Below, piece by piece: positions 51,181 through 58,580 of a stretch of DNA of 64,000 nt (within the stretch, counting starts at the first letter, position 1; each line of letters starts with the position of its first letter). The notes beneath the pieces are model-generated. The model saw only the letters and a program-made list of their open reading frames with translations, did no database searches and was not told where the DNA came from. Where the stretch lies: NCBI RefSeq assembly GCF_030866765.1, contig NZ_CP133017.1, positions 4,074,001 through 4,138,000 on the forward strand, written 5' to 3'. The position numbers and the translations under genes are program-made. Origin of the DNA: Paenibacillus silvisoli. GTDB taxonomy: Bacteria > Bacillota > Bacilli > Paenibacillales > Paenibacillaceae.

Positions 51181-51362
51181 ATTTGTATGATTTTTCATAC
51201 AAATCGTTCAACAAATCCGGCTGTTCCAGCCGATTTGTACGTTGTTTCATACAAATCGCTCATCGAAACCGGCTATTCGAACCCATTTGTACGATTTTTC
51301 ATACAAATCGCTCCATGCAGCCGTCCCAGTGCGCCTACTAGTACGAAAATTCATACAAATCG
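51181..51362. repeat. Four palindromic units at an exact 52-bp period
   Basis: Units at 51181-51206, 51233-51258, 51285-51310 and 51337-51362, each 26 bases. Units 1 and 3 read ATTTGTAY-GATTTTT-CATACAAATCG, able to fold to a 10-bp stem with a TTTT loop; unit 2 has two changes and unit 4 is decayed in the left arm. The three 26-base intervals also resemble one another (intervals 1 and 2 share CCGGCT-TTC). It is therefore a tandem repeat of a 52-bp element made of a conserved palindrome and a looser half. Confidence 0.9.
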
Positions 51363-51434
51363 CTTAACACAATTCGACGATGACGCCAAACTCTAGAGAA
51401 ATATCTCCGCTTAGAGAAGATCCCTCACACCTTC

Positions 51435-51470
51435 AAGGCTGCCGACAATAGTATCGGCAGCCTCTTTCGT
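51435..51470 (-). terminator. Hairpin after purA
   Basis: AGGCTGCCGA (51436-51445) and TCGGCAGCCT (51454-51463) are perfect arms placed 12 bases past the purA stop at 51475. The leftward side lacks a T-run, whereas the rightward side has CTCTTTCG, so its efficiency as the purA terminator is uncertain. Confidence 0.45.
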
Positions 51471-51474
51471 ATAC

Positions 51475-52755
51475 CTAGAGCCGGAACAGCTGCTCGCGGC
51501 GCGGCCCGACGGATACGGTCGCAATCGGGACGCCGATGCAGGCTTCGACGAAGCGGACATAGTTCTGCGCTTCCCTCGGCAGCTCGTCGAATGATTCGAT
51601 GCCGGAAATATCGCATTGCCAGCCCGGCAGCACCTGCCATACCGGCTCTGCATCGCCGAGCTTTGCGGTGACCGGGAACCGGTCCGTCACGCTGCCGTCC
51701 GCCAGCTTGTAACCGATGCACACCGGAATTTGCGCCAGGTAGCCGAGGACGTCCACGTTCGTCAAAGCGACCTCCGTCGCCCCTTGCAGCATGCAGCCGT
51801 ACCGGGTCGCGACGGCGTCCAGCCACCCGACGCGTCTCGGACGGCCCGTCGTCACGCCGTATTCGCCGGCATCCCCGCCCCGCCGTCTCAGCTGCTCCGC
51901 TTCGTCGCCTTCCAGCTCCGTAACGAACGGCCCCGCGCCGACGCAGCTGGAATACGCTTTGACGACCGCGATGACGCGCTCGATCGCCCGAGCCGTAACG
52001 CCTGCGCCAATGGCAGCGAAGCCGGCCAACGTCGAGGATGACGTCGAATACGGATAAATGCCGTGGTCGGGATCGCGAAGCGCGCCTAACTGACCTTCCA
52101 CCAGAATCGACTCCCCTTTGTTGATCGCTTCATCCAGAAGGCTCGTCGTGTCCGCCAAATAAGGCCGCAGCTTCTCGCCATATGTCATTAGTGAATCCGT
52201 TAACTCCGCGGCATCAAGCGGCTGCGTGCCGTACAAATGCTGCAGCAGGATGTTTTTAGCCGCCAGCGACTGCTCCACGCGCTGCCGCAGCCGGTCGCGA
52301 TCGAACAGATCGGCCGCCTGGACGCCGAGCTTCGCATATTTGTCCGCGTAGAACGGCGCAATGCCGCGCTTGGTCGACCCGAAGCTGCGATCTTTCAGCC
52401 GCCCTTCTTCCAGTTCGTCGAACAGCCTGTGGACAGACAGCACAAGCTGCGCACGCTCCGATATAACCAGCTTCGGCTGCGGCACCCCTCTCGCCTGCAG
52501 CTCCTCAAGCTCGCGGAGCAGCACATCCGCGTCGACCGCCGTCCCCGGACCGATGACATTCGTCACATGGGGGTAAAACACGCCGGATGGCAGCATATGC
52601 AGCGCGAATTTGCCATAGCCGTTGATGATCGTGTGCCCGGCATTGCTGCCGCCTTGATAGCGCACGACATAAGCCGACGCCGCGGCCAGCGCGTCCGTCA
52701 TTTTCCCCTTGCCTTCGTCTCCCCAATTTGCTCCTACAATCGCCGTAACCGTCAT
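51475..52755 (-). CDS. purA: Adenylosuccinate synthetase, divergent clade
   Basis: 426 aa; joins IMP and aspartate using GTP to make adenylosuccinate, en route to AMP. The catalytic Asp13 is in WGDEGKGK and His41 in GGSNAGHT, and the GTP-side TTGRPRRVGW is intact. It differs from the usual bacterial PurA: the IMP loop is EGQLGALRDPDHGIYPYSTS instead of EGAQGxxLDxDHGTYPxVTS, and GSTKRGIAPFYADK replaces the usual GIGP. It resembles a second PurA type that I recall from Clostridia. It stands alone, with a LysR gene head-to-head, not in a pur operon, so it may be a second copy. Confidence 0.88.
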   Translation of the reverse strand: MTVTAIVGANWGDEGKGKMTDALAAASAYVVRYQGGSNAGHTIINGYGKFALHMLPSGVFYPHVTNVIGPGTAVDADVLLRELEELQARGVPQPKLVISERAQLVLSVHRLFDELEEGRLKDRSFGSTKRGIAPFYADKYAKLGVQAADLFDRDRLRQRVEQSLAAKNILLQHLYGTQPLDAAELTDSLMTYGEKLRPYLADTTSLLDEAINKGESILVEGQLGALRDPDHGIYPYSTSSSTLAGFAAIGAGVTARAIERVIAVVKAYSSCVGAGPFVTELEGDEAEQLRRRGGDAGEYGVTTGRPRRVGWLDAVATRYGCMLQGATEVALTNVDVLGYLAQIPVCIGYKLADGSVTDRFPVTAKLGDAEPVWQVLPGWQCDISGIESFDELPREAQNYVRFVEACIGVPIATVSVGPRREQLFRL

Positions 52756-52818
52756 TGTAAATCCGCCTCCCGGTCTTGTTCTCGCCTTGCAGACTTGATT
52801 ATAATGGAAAGCAAAGTA

Positions 52819-52840
52819 TTAGAATAATTGATCCTTCTAA
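52819..52840. promoter_or_regulatory. Candidate LysR operator between purA and lysR
   Basis: TTAGAA (52819-52824) and TTCTAA (52835-52840) form a perfect inverted repeat with 10 bases between, within the 106-base intergenic region of two divergent genes. It ends 21 bases before the LysR start. Confidence 0.4.
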
Positions 52841-52861
52841 TATCGGATATAAGGAGAACTA

Positions 52862-53743
52862 ATGCCAATAAACGCGGAATGGTACCGAAGCTTCTACTGG
52901 ACCGCCAAAACCGGGACCCTCTCACGGGCAGCCGAGAAGCTGCATATTACGCAGCCGGCGGTCAGCCATATCATCAAGCAGTTGGAAGGCGCGCTAGGCG
53001 GGCCTCTATTCTTTCGATCGGCGAAAGGCGTTTCGTTAACGGCGGAGGGCGAGGTGTTGTTTCGTTACGTGGAGCAAGCGTTCGGCTTTATGGAGGCGGG
53101 CGAGAAGCGAATTGCGGAGATGCACAACCTGGACAGCGGCGAAATCCGGATCGGGGCAGGCGACACGTTATGCAAGCATTACTTGATGCCATACTTGGAG
53201 CAATTTCATGCGCAATATCCACTCGTCCGCATTCATGTCACCAATCGTACGACGCCTGAAACCCTTGAGCTGCTGACCGATGGCAAAATCGATTTCGGCA
53301 TCGTTAATCTGCCCGCGGACAAACCGCGCGTCGAGCTCAGGCGCAGCCTTCCCCAGCAGGATTGCCTCGTCGGGGGCAAAGCGTATGCCGAGCTGGCGGC
53401 TGCCGGACCGCTGCGTCTGGAGGAGCTGCGCCGGTTCCCTCTAATCATGCTGGAGCCCGGCGGCAGCATGCGGCGATACTTGAGCGGCTGGGCGGCCGCT
53501 AACGGCGCGGAGCTGCAGCCCGAGCTGGAGCTCGGCAGCGTCGATCTGCTCGTCCAATTCGCGATTCGCGGCTTCGGCCTAGCCTTCGTCATCCGCGATT
53601 ACATCGAGCGGGAGCTTGCGGCCGGCGAGCTGTTCGAGATCCCGCTGCTGCCCGCGCCGCCGGAGCGCCATATCGGGATCGCGACTCTGCAAGGCGTTCC
53701 GCAATCGGCGGCGGCAAAGCGCTTCCTGGCGATGCTGCCTTAA
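52862..53743 (+). CDS. LysR-family regulator divergent from purA
   Basis: 293 aa. The DNA-binding part is KTGTLSRAAEKLHITQPAVS followed by HIIKQLEGALGGPLFFRSAK; the effector domain has GEIRIGAGDTLCKHYLMPYL, MLEPGGSMRRYLSGWAA and IRGFGLAFVIRDYI. ATG 52862 with AAGGAG 5 bases upstream. It is head-to-head with purA, so control of purA by a purine or related ligand is a reasonable guess. A terminator follows. Confidence 0.92.
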   Translation: MPINAEWYRSFYWTAKTGTLSRAAEKLHITQPAVSHIIKQLEGALGGPLFFRSAKGVSLTAEGEVLFRYVEQAFGFMEAGEKRIAEMHNLDSGEIRIGAGDTLCKHYLMPYLEQFHAQYPLVRIHVTNRTTPETLELLTDGKIDFGIVNLPADKPRVELRRSLPQQDCLVGGKAYAELAAAGPLRLEELRRFPLIMLEPGGSMRRYLSGWAAANGAELQPELELGSVDLLVQFAIRGFGLAFVIRDYIERELAAGELFEIPLLPAPPERHIGIATLQGVPQSAAAKRFLAMLP

Positions 53744-53752
53744 CTGCGCAAA

Positions 53753-53786
53753 GAAACCCGCACGGCAAGTATGCTGTGCGGGTTTC
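53753..53786. terminator. Terminator between lysR and the DUF1284 gene
   Basis: Perfect 11-base arms GAAACCCGCAC (53753-53763) and GTGCGGGTTTC (53776-53786). It serves the rightward LysR gene and possibly the leftward DUF1284 gene (stop 53793). Confidence 0.8.
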
Positions 53787-53792
53787 AATCCC

Positions 53793-54227
53793 TTACGATG
53801 ATGATGGCAGCGGAGGAAGCCACTCTCCTTGCTTGATCAAGCGGACGCCTGCTTCGCATACCCCATAGCTCCGCCATTGGCATGTATGGCAGAGCGTATG
53901 GATATCTTCGGGCTCGACAGCTTCCCGAATCCTTGTAATCACTTCCGACCAGGGTAGCGCCGTCTCGGTTTGGAAGCCGAGCTTCCCCAATACCCGCTCG
54001 TCGAGCTTAGCGACGGAGTCGTTATGGCAGTGCGGCTCCGCATCGACGGGAAAGCAAGCGCATAAATCGTCCGGCCCTTTCACGATTTCAACCATCGTAC
54101 CCGGCCGATCTCTCAGCTCGTTATAGACGCGCGTCATGTTCGCCGTATACGCGGCCGAATATCCCATTCCCCGATAACCTAATAAACATAATAAATGATG
54201 GCCGCGCAAACGCAGACGATCCCCCAT
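53793..54227 (-). CDS. DUF1284 Cys-rich protein
   Basis: 144 aa starting RLRGHHLLCLLGYRGMGYSA, the DUF1284 hallmark, with further Cys/His at DDLCACFP, EPHCHNDS and LCHTCQWRSYGVCEAG. About seven Cys suggest Fe-S cluster or zinc binding. It begins 1 base after the acetyltransferase stop, so both are on one leftward transcript. Function unknown. Confidence 0.82.
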   Translation of the reverse strand: MGDRLRLRGHHLLCLLGYRGMGYSAAYTANMTRVYNELRDRPGTMVEIVKGPDDLCACFPVDAEPHCHNDSVAKLDERVLGKLGFQTETALPWSEVITRIREAVEPEDIHTLCHTCQWRSYGVCEAGVRLIKQGEWLPPLPSSS

Positions 54228-54228
54228 G

Positions 54229-54981
54229 TTATCCCTCCGTTTTCACCCGATACCAGTACGGATACATCTCCCGATAATTCAGCTTTTCGTACAGCCGGTT
54301 GGCCGGTCCGTTGCTTTGAACGACCTGCAGGTATCCTTTCTCCGCACCGTTCTCCAGCGCCCAATAAAGGATATGACGGATCAACTGCTCCCCATACCCC
54401 AAATTGCGGCTGCCCGGCGCGGTCACGATGTCGTACAGGCCGACATAGCCCCTCTCTATTACGCCTAGTCCGCATGCAACCGCATAGCCGCCAACCTTCA
54501 GCGTAAAATAGCCCTGCTTCTGCTTCGAGCTCGCCATGATTCGGGCAGCCAGCTCCTTGTTCCGCCCCGCGATGCCGTTCATCGCGCACATTGTGTCGAG
54601 CCAACTTACAGTTAGCGCCGGTTCGAAATCGATGGTGAACCGTTCAGTCTCCGGCGGCTGCACGTCGTCCAAGCTTTCTATTATCATAACACGGGACGGG
54701 TCTGCAATGGCATAGCCAAGCCGCTCCAGCTCGGCGTCCAGTTCAGGCGGACCGAACGGCGTTATTTTGAAAATCGCAGCCTGTCCCGCTTCCCCGTACG
54801 CGCGTTCGCAAGCCTCAATTCGAGCATCCAGCTCCTCCGCGCCCGTCCCTGGGTCTAGTATGGATACCGAATTCGAGCGTTTCGTATACCCCTCCGCAAA
54901 ACGAAGCAGCCAGCCGTCATGAACGACCGTCTGCAGCGAAGGCCAAGCATTCAATGTCAGTTCCTCTATCATTCTCGTCAC
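54229..54981 (-). CDS. GNAT-family acetyltransferase
   Basis: About 250 aa. The C-terminal half holds the acetyl-CoA motif (LYDIVTAPGSRNLGYGEQLI, with RNLGYG) and the closing NGPANRLYEKLNYREMYPYW. The N-terminal half (LTLNAWPSLQTVVHDGWLLR, FAEGYTKRSNSVS) is like a degenerate GNAT domain seen in longer family members. GTG 54981 is chosen because GGAGGA lies 7 bases upstream. Substrate unknown. It is first of a two-gene unit with DUF1284. Confidence 0.82.
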   Translation of the reverse strand: MTRMIEELTLNAWPSLQTVVHDGWLLRFAEGYTKRSNSVSILDPGTGAEELDARIEACERAYGEAGQAAIFKITPFGPPELDAELERLGYAIADPSRVMIIESLDDVQPPETERFTIDFEPALTVSWLDTMCAMNGIAGRNKELAARIMASSKQKQGYFTLKVGGYAVACGLGVIERGYVGLYDIVTAPGSRNLGYGEQLIRHILYWALENGAEKGYLQVVQSNGPANRLYEKLNYREMYPYWYRVKTEG

Positions 54982-55116
54982 GCCGCGCTCCTCCATTTCA
55001 GCCCAATAGAATAAATATACAACCATACAAATATTTATTCATTCCTTGGACTGTACATCCGCAGAGGAAAAAATGTTAAAATGAGACAAGCATCCAAATG
55101 AAAGGCGGAACCTGAA

Positions 55117-55905
55117 ATGGCACCAAACCGGCTGATTGCGCCAAGCGACTACACTCCTTTCGAGAGCGAGGACGAGCAAATCCAGCAGTTGAAAGAATGG
55201 GGGCTGCTTTCCGAGAAAGCAACCAAAACGAAAACGTTCGTGTACAAAGGCGGCGGCATGCAGGCTGTCTGCACGATCGGCGGCTATGCCGACAAGCTGA
55301 CGGCGGTTATCGAATTTGAGGGCGGCCGGCAGCACTGCATCCACCCTTCGTACCTGAAGGAAATGCAGGCGGCCAGCTTCGGGCAGCGGCAGTCCGCGGC
55401 CCAATCCGGAGAAGCATCGGAAGCGGCAATCGAGGATGCTTCCATATCCAGTGAACCGGCTGCAACGGAAGCAGCGGCGGCGGTAGAGGCGGTGCTTGAA
55501 GAAGACATCGCAGCTTCTGCGACCGCGGTGGAGGCGGCGGCTCCTAAAGCCGAAGCGCAAGAGAAGCCGGTCAAGAAGGCGAAGAAGGAGAAAGCGCCTA
55601 AGCTCGAGCTGCCGGAGGAGAAGATCAAAATGAAGGCGACGGTGAAGGAATTCACGACCGTGCCGAACAACTTCTCCGATACGGACGATGAAGTCGTCAT
55701 CTACGAGGACGTCTCCATCGAGGAACCGATGCTGGAGCTGGGAGCCGCATGGTCCAGCCACAGCGCAACGCTCAAGAAGCTGGAGCTCGAAGTCGGCGAC
55801 ATCCTGATCTTCGAATGCAAGGTCGTCGCGAAGAAGCTGACGAAGCATCCGGTCGCGTACAAAATCAATAACCCCGGCAAAATCCAAAAACAGCAGCAGG
55901 CTTAA
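55117..55905 (+). CDS. Two-domain hypothetical protein with Ala/Glu/Lys-rich linker
   Basis: 262 aa. Residues ~1-85 form one compact domain (EDEQIQQLKEWGLLSEKATK, GGGMQAVCTIGGYADKLTAV). Residues ~88-170 are a low-complexity linker, first acidic and Ala-rich, then basic (KPVKKAKKEKAPKLELPEEK). Residues ~172-255 are a beta-rich domain (KMKATVKEFTTVPNNFSDTD ... VGDILIFECKVVAKKLTKHP). I do not recognise either domain. It is cytosolic, monocistronic and ends in a bidirectional terminator. A nucleic-acid or protein-binding adaptor would fit, as a guess. Confidence 0.65.
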   Translation: MAPNRLIAPSDYTPFESEDEQIQQLKEWGLLSEKATKTKTFVYKGGGMQAVCTIGGYADKLTAVIEFEGGRQHCIHPSYLKEMQAASFGQRQSAAQSGEASEAAIEDASISSEPAATEAAAAVEAVLEEDIAASATAVEAAAPKAEAQEKPVKKAKKEKAPKLELPEEKIKMKATVKEFTTVPNNFSDTDDEVVIYEDVSIEEPMLELGAAWSSHSATLKKLELEVGDILIFECKVVAKKLTKHPVAYKINNPGKIQKQQQA

Positions 55906-55920
55906 TCGCTGCACGAACAG

Positions 55921-55960
55921 AAAGAGGCGGACTCAACCACAAGGTTGTGTCCGCCTCTTT
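55921..55960. terminator. Bidirectional terminator
   Basis: AAAGAGGCGGAC (55921-55932) and GTCCGCCTCTTT (55949-55960) are perfect arms with A/T flanks. It separates the rightward two-domain protein gene from leftward kduD. Confidence 0.85.
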
Positions 55961-55969
55961 CCGTTATCG

Positions 55970-56725
55970 TTATCGTGCCAGCCAGCCGCCGTCCACGCAG
56001 AGAACATGGCCGTTCATATAATCCGATGCCGATGAAGCCAGGAACACCGCCGGACCTTTCAGATCCTCCGGCTGTCCCCACCGCCCTGCCGGAATCCGCT
56101 CCAGTATCGCCTTATTCCGCTTCTCGTCGGCAATAAGCGGCGCCGTATTTCGCGTATCGATGTAGCCGGGCGCAATCGCGTTCACTTGCACGCCTTTGCC
56201 GGCCCATTCATTCGCGAGCGCCTTCGTAATGCCGGTTACGGCATGCTTGCTCGCCGTATACCCCGGCACGTTGATGCCGCCTTGAAAGCTGAGCATCGAC
56301 GCGATATTGATGATTTTGCCGCTGCCCCGTTCGATCATTCCTCTGCCCGCAAGCTGGCTTAGAAAGAAGACCGCGTTCAGGTTCAGGTCGATGACATCGT
56401 ACCAGTCCGAGCGGGCATGCTCTGCGGCCGGCGCGCGGCGAATGGTTCCCGCATTGTTGACCAATATATCGATGCCGCCGAAGAAGCCCGTCGCCTCGGC
56501 GAATACCGGCTCCAAATTGTCGGCCTTGCTCAAGTCAGCCGAAATTTGCGCGGCGCGGCCTCCGATCGCACGGATCAGCGCTAACGTTTCGTCGCTGTTC
56601 GATGCGGATACCGCGACGACCGATGCGCCCGCCTCCGCAAGCCCGACCGCTATCGCTTGACCGATTCCGCCGGAAGTGCCGGTGACCAGCGCGGTTTTGC
56701 CGGATAAATCGAAGCTGTTGTTCAC
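55970..56725 (-). CDS. kduD: 2-dehydro-3-deoxy-D-gluconate 5-dehydrogenase (SDR)
   Basis: 251 aa short-chain dehydrogenase. Motifs: TGxxxGIG as VTGTSGGIGQAIAVGLAEAG, NNAGTIRRAPAAEHARSDWY, the catalytic Ser/Tyr/Lys in IASMLSFQGGINVPGYTASK, and NAIAPGYIDTRNT. With KduI in the same operon, the role is reduction of 2,5-diketo-3-deoxygluconate to 2-keto-3-deoxygluconate in pectin/uronate breakdown. It overlaps the DeoR-type regulator by 4 bases. A terminator follows. Confidence 0.9.
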   Translation of the reverse strand: MNNSFDLSGKTALVTGTSGGIGQAIAVGLAEAGASVVAVSASNSDETLALIRAIGGRAAQISADLSKADNLEPVFAEATGFFGGIDILVNNAGTIRRAPAAEHARSDWYDVIDLNLNAVFFLSQLAGRGMIERGSGKIINIASMLSFQGGINVPGYTASKHAVTGITKALANEWAGKGVQVNAIAPGYIDTRNTAPLIADEKRNKAILERIPAGRWGQPEDLKGPAVFLASSASDYMNGHVLCVDGGWLAR

Positions 56726-57495
56726 GATTCCATTCCTCCGATCAGTAGTCGTACGCCCTGTTCCTTAAACGGCTTGGCCGTTTCCTCGCTCAAGCCCGAA
56801 TCCGTAATAATCGCATCCACTTCATGCAGCGCGGCGAAGGTAAACAATGCGCCTTGACCGAATTTGCGGTGATCCGCGACGACGTACGCCGCTTTCGCCG
56901 TTTCCAGCCATGCCCGTTTTATTTCGCTCGATTCGCCGGAATAGATCGTGAGGCCGGACTGCGGATGCACCGCCGTTGCGGACAGAAACGCCTTCGCTAT
57001 GTTCAGCCTGCGGATATAAGCCGCCGCTTCCGCGCCGATCAGCATGTTCCGCATCTGGTAGCCGCCCGGCACGACAAGCCGGACGGACTCTTTGCGGGCA
57101 AGCTCCGCGATAATATAGAGATCGTTCGTAACGACGGTCAGCGGAACGTCGGGGAGCTGTCTCGCGGTTTCAAGCGTCGTCCGGCCGCCGTCAAGCGCAA
57201 TGACGTCATGCGGCTCGATGAGCGAAACGGCCATCCTGGCAATCTCTTCGCGCTCCGGCGCCTCATCGGAGTGTTGATCCGCGCCCTTCGGCGACAAGAT
57301 GCCCCGCTGATTCTCCTGCGCGAGCACCGCCCCGCCGTGAATGCGCTGGAGCAGCCCTTTCTGCTCGAGCTTCGCCAGATCCTCCCGGATCGTTTTGCCG
57401 GTCACCTGCAGCTGCTCGCTCAGCTCCGTCACCATAACCTCGCCGGACGCAAGCAAAATCTCCATGATCTTTTCGTATCTTCGTAGAGGGTTCAT
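56722..57495 (-). CDS. DeoR-family regulator of the kdu operon
   Basis: 257 aa. The N-terminal DeoR helix-turn-helix is RRYEKIMEILLASGEVMVTE, LSEQLQVTGKTIREDLAKLE, then QKGLLQRIHGGAVL; the C-terminal sugar-phosphate sensor domain has IALDGGRTTLETARQLPDVP and FLSATAVHPQSGLTIYSGES. It is the middle gene of kduI-deoR-kduD, coupled to kduD (4-base overlap). It probably represses the operon through the GTTCAT repeats upstream of kduI. Confidence 0.9.
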   Translation of the reverse strand: MNPLRRYEKIMEILLASGEVMVTELSEQLQVTGKTIREDLAKLEQKGLLQRIHGGAVLAQENQRGILSPKGADQHSDEAPEREEIARMAVSLIEPHDVIALDGGRTTLETARQLPDVPLTVVTNDLYIIAELARKESVRLVVPGGYQMRNMLIGAEAAAYIRRLNIAKAFLSATAVHPQSGLTIYSGESSEIKRAWLETAKAAYVVADHRKFGQGALFTFAALHEVDAIITDSGLSEETAKPFKEQGVRLLIGGMES

Positions 57496-57534
57496 CGCAC
57501 GTATCCTTCGCTCTCTTGCTCTGACTTCTATCGT

Positions 57535-58368
57535 TTAGCGCAAGTCCTTCATCGCGACCGCGTCCATATCTTCGAAGGTTTGATTTTCCCCCGCCATTCC
57601 CCAAATGAACGTATAGCTGCTCGTGCCGACGCCGCTGTGGATCGACCAGCTCGGCGAAATGACGGCCTGCTCGTTGCGCACGACGACATGACGCGTTTCC
57701 GTAGGCTCGCCCATGAGATGGAAGACGACGCCGTTATCCGGCATATCGAAATAGAAATACACTTCCGAACGGCGGTTATGCGTATGGCAAGGCATCGTGT
57801 TCCACATGCTGCCCGTCTTCAGCAGCGTCATGCCCATGACCAGCTGGCAGCTTTGAATGCCGCCGGTATGAATGTAGCGATAGATCGTCCGCTCGTTCGA
57901 ATTGTCCAAGCTGCCCAGATGCGTCGGCGATGCTTCGCTGATCGCGGCTTTCACCGTCGGATACGTTTGGTGCGCGGGCGCCGAGTTCAAATAATATTTG
58001 GCCGGCTGATCCGCTTGCTCGCTCGCAAACACGACGTCTTTGGCGCCGCGGCCGACATAGAGGCAATCCTTGCTGTCCATCGTATAGACATCCCCGTCAA
58101 CGGTAACCGTTCCTCTGCCGCCGACATTGATAATGCCGATCTCGCGGCGCTCCAAGAACGTAGCCGCCCCGATCGTCGCCGGATCGGCTTCCAGCTTCAC
58201 CGGACCGTTCGCCGGAATCGCGCCGCCGATAATGAAACGGTCCACATGGGAATAGCTGAGAACGAGCTTGTCGTCTACGAACAGACGCTCAATGAGAAAC
58301 TCGTCGCGCAACCGTTCGGTGTCATAGCCTTTCACTTCGCGGGGATGAGCTGCATAGCGGATTTCCAT
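57535..58368 (-). CDS. kduI: 5-dehydro-4-deoxy-D-glucuronate isomerase
   Basis: 277 aa cupin-type isomerase converting 5-keto-4-deoxyuronate to 2,5-diketo-3-deoxygluconate. Family segments: EIRYAAHPREVKGYDTERLR, SHVDRFIIGGAIP, VGRGAKDVVF and the Zn-binding CHTHNRRSEVYFYF with downstream SWSIHSGVGTSSYTFIWGMA. ATG 58368 gives the normal length, with AAAGGAG 11 bases upstream; ATG 58404 is in frame but has no RBS. First of the operon. No pectate lyase or KdgK/KdgA is in the window. Confidence 0.94.
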   Translation of the reverse strand: MEIRYAAHPREVKGYDTERLRDEFLIERLFVDDKLVLSYSHVDRFIIGGAIPANGPVKLEADPATIGAATFLERREIGIINVGGRGTVTVDGDVYTMDSKDCLYVGRGAKDVVFASEQADQPAKYYLNSAPAHQTYPTVKAAISEASPTHLGSLDNSNERTIYRYIHTGGIQSCQLVMGMTLLKTGSMWNTMPCHTHNRRSEVYFYFDMPDNGVVFHLMGEPTETRHVVVRNEQAVISPSWSIHSGVGTSSYTFIWGMAGENQTFEDMDAVAMKDLR

Positions 58369-58388
58369 TCTAATCGAACTCCTTTTAT

Positions 58389-58425
58389 GTTCATATAAGT
58401 TCATTTACTACCTTTTAAGTTCATA
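58389..58425 (-). promoter_or_regulatory. Three phased GTTCAT repeats upstream of kduI
   Basis: GTTCAT occurs at 58389, 58399 and 58419, that is at offsets of 10 and 20 bases, about one and two helical turns. It lies 20-60 bases before the kduI start. Direct repeats on one face of the helix are typical of DeoR-family operators. The leftward reading is ATGAAC. Confidence 0.5.
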
Positions 58426-58580
58426 TTAAAACATGAAATGGACGATGGCAAGCATTTTCCGGCCAATCTTATGAAAATACGACCGCAAGGCCATACTAGT
58501 ACATACGAAGGATGACCACTTACCATGCAAGCCCGAAAGCGATGATTTCCTACCGGTCAGAGAAAGGGGTTCCTACCGCT

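Noticed and set aside
51181..51362. CRISPR array
   Set aside because: The repeats and intervals are equal in length (26 + 26), but there are only four units, the intervals resemble one another, and there are no cas genes in the window.
51475..52755. Phage-type PurZ (2-aminoadenylosuccinate synthetase)
   Set aside because: The catalytic Asp13 in GDEGKGK is kept, whereas PurZ replaces it; there are no phage genes nearby.
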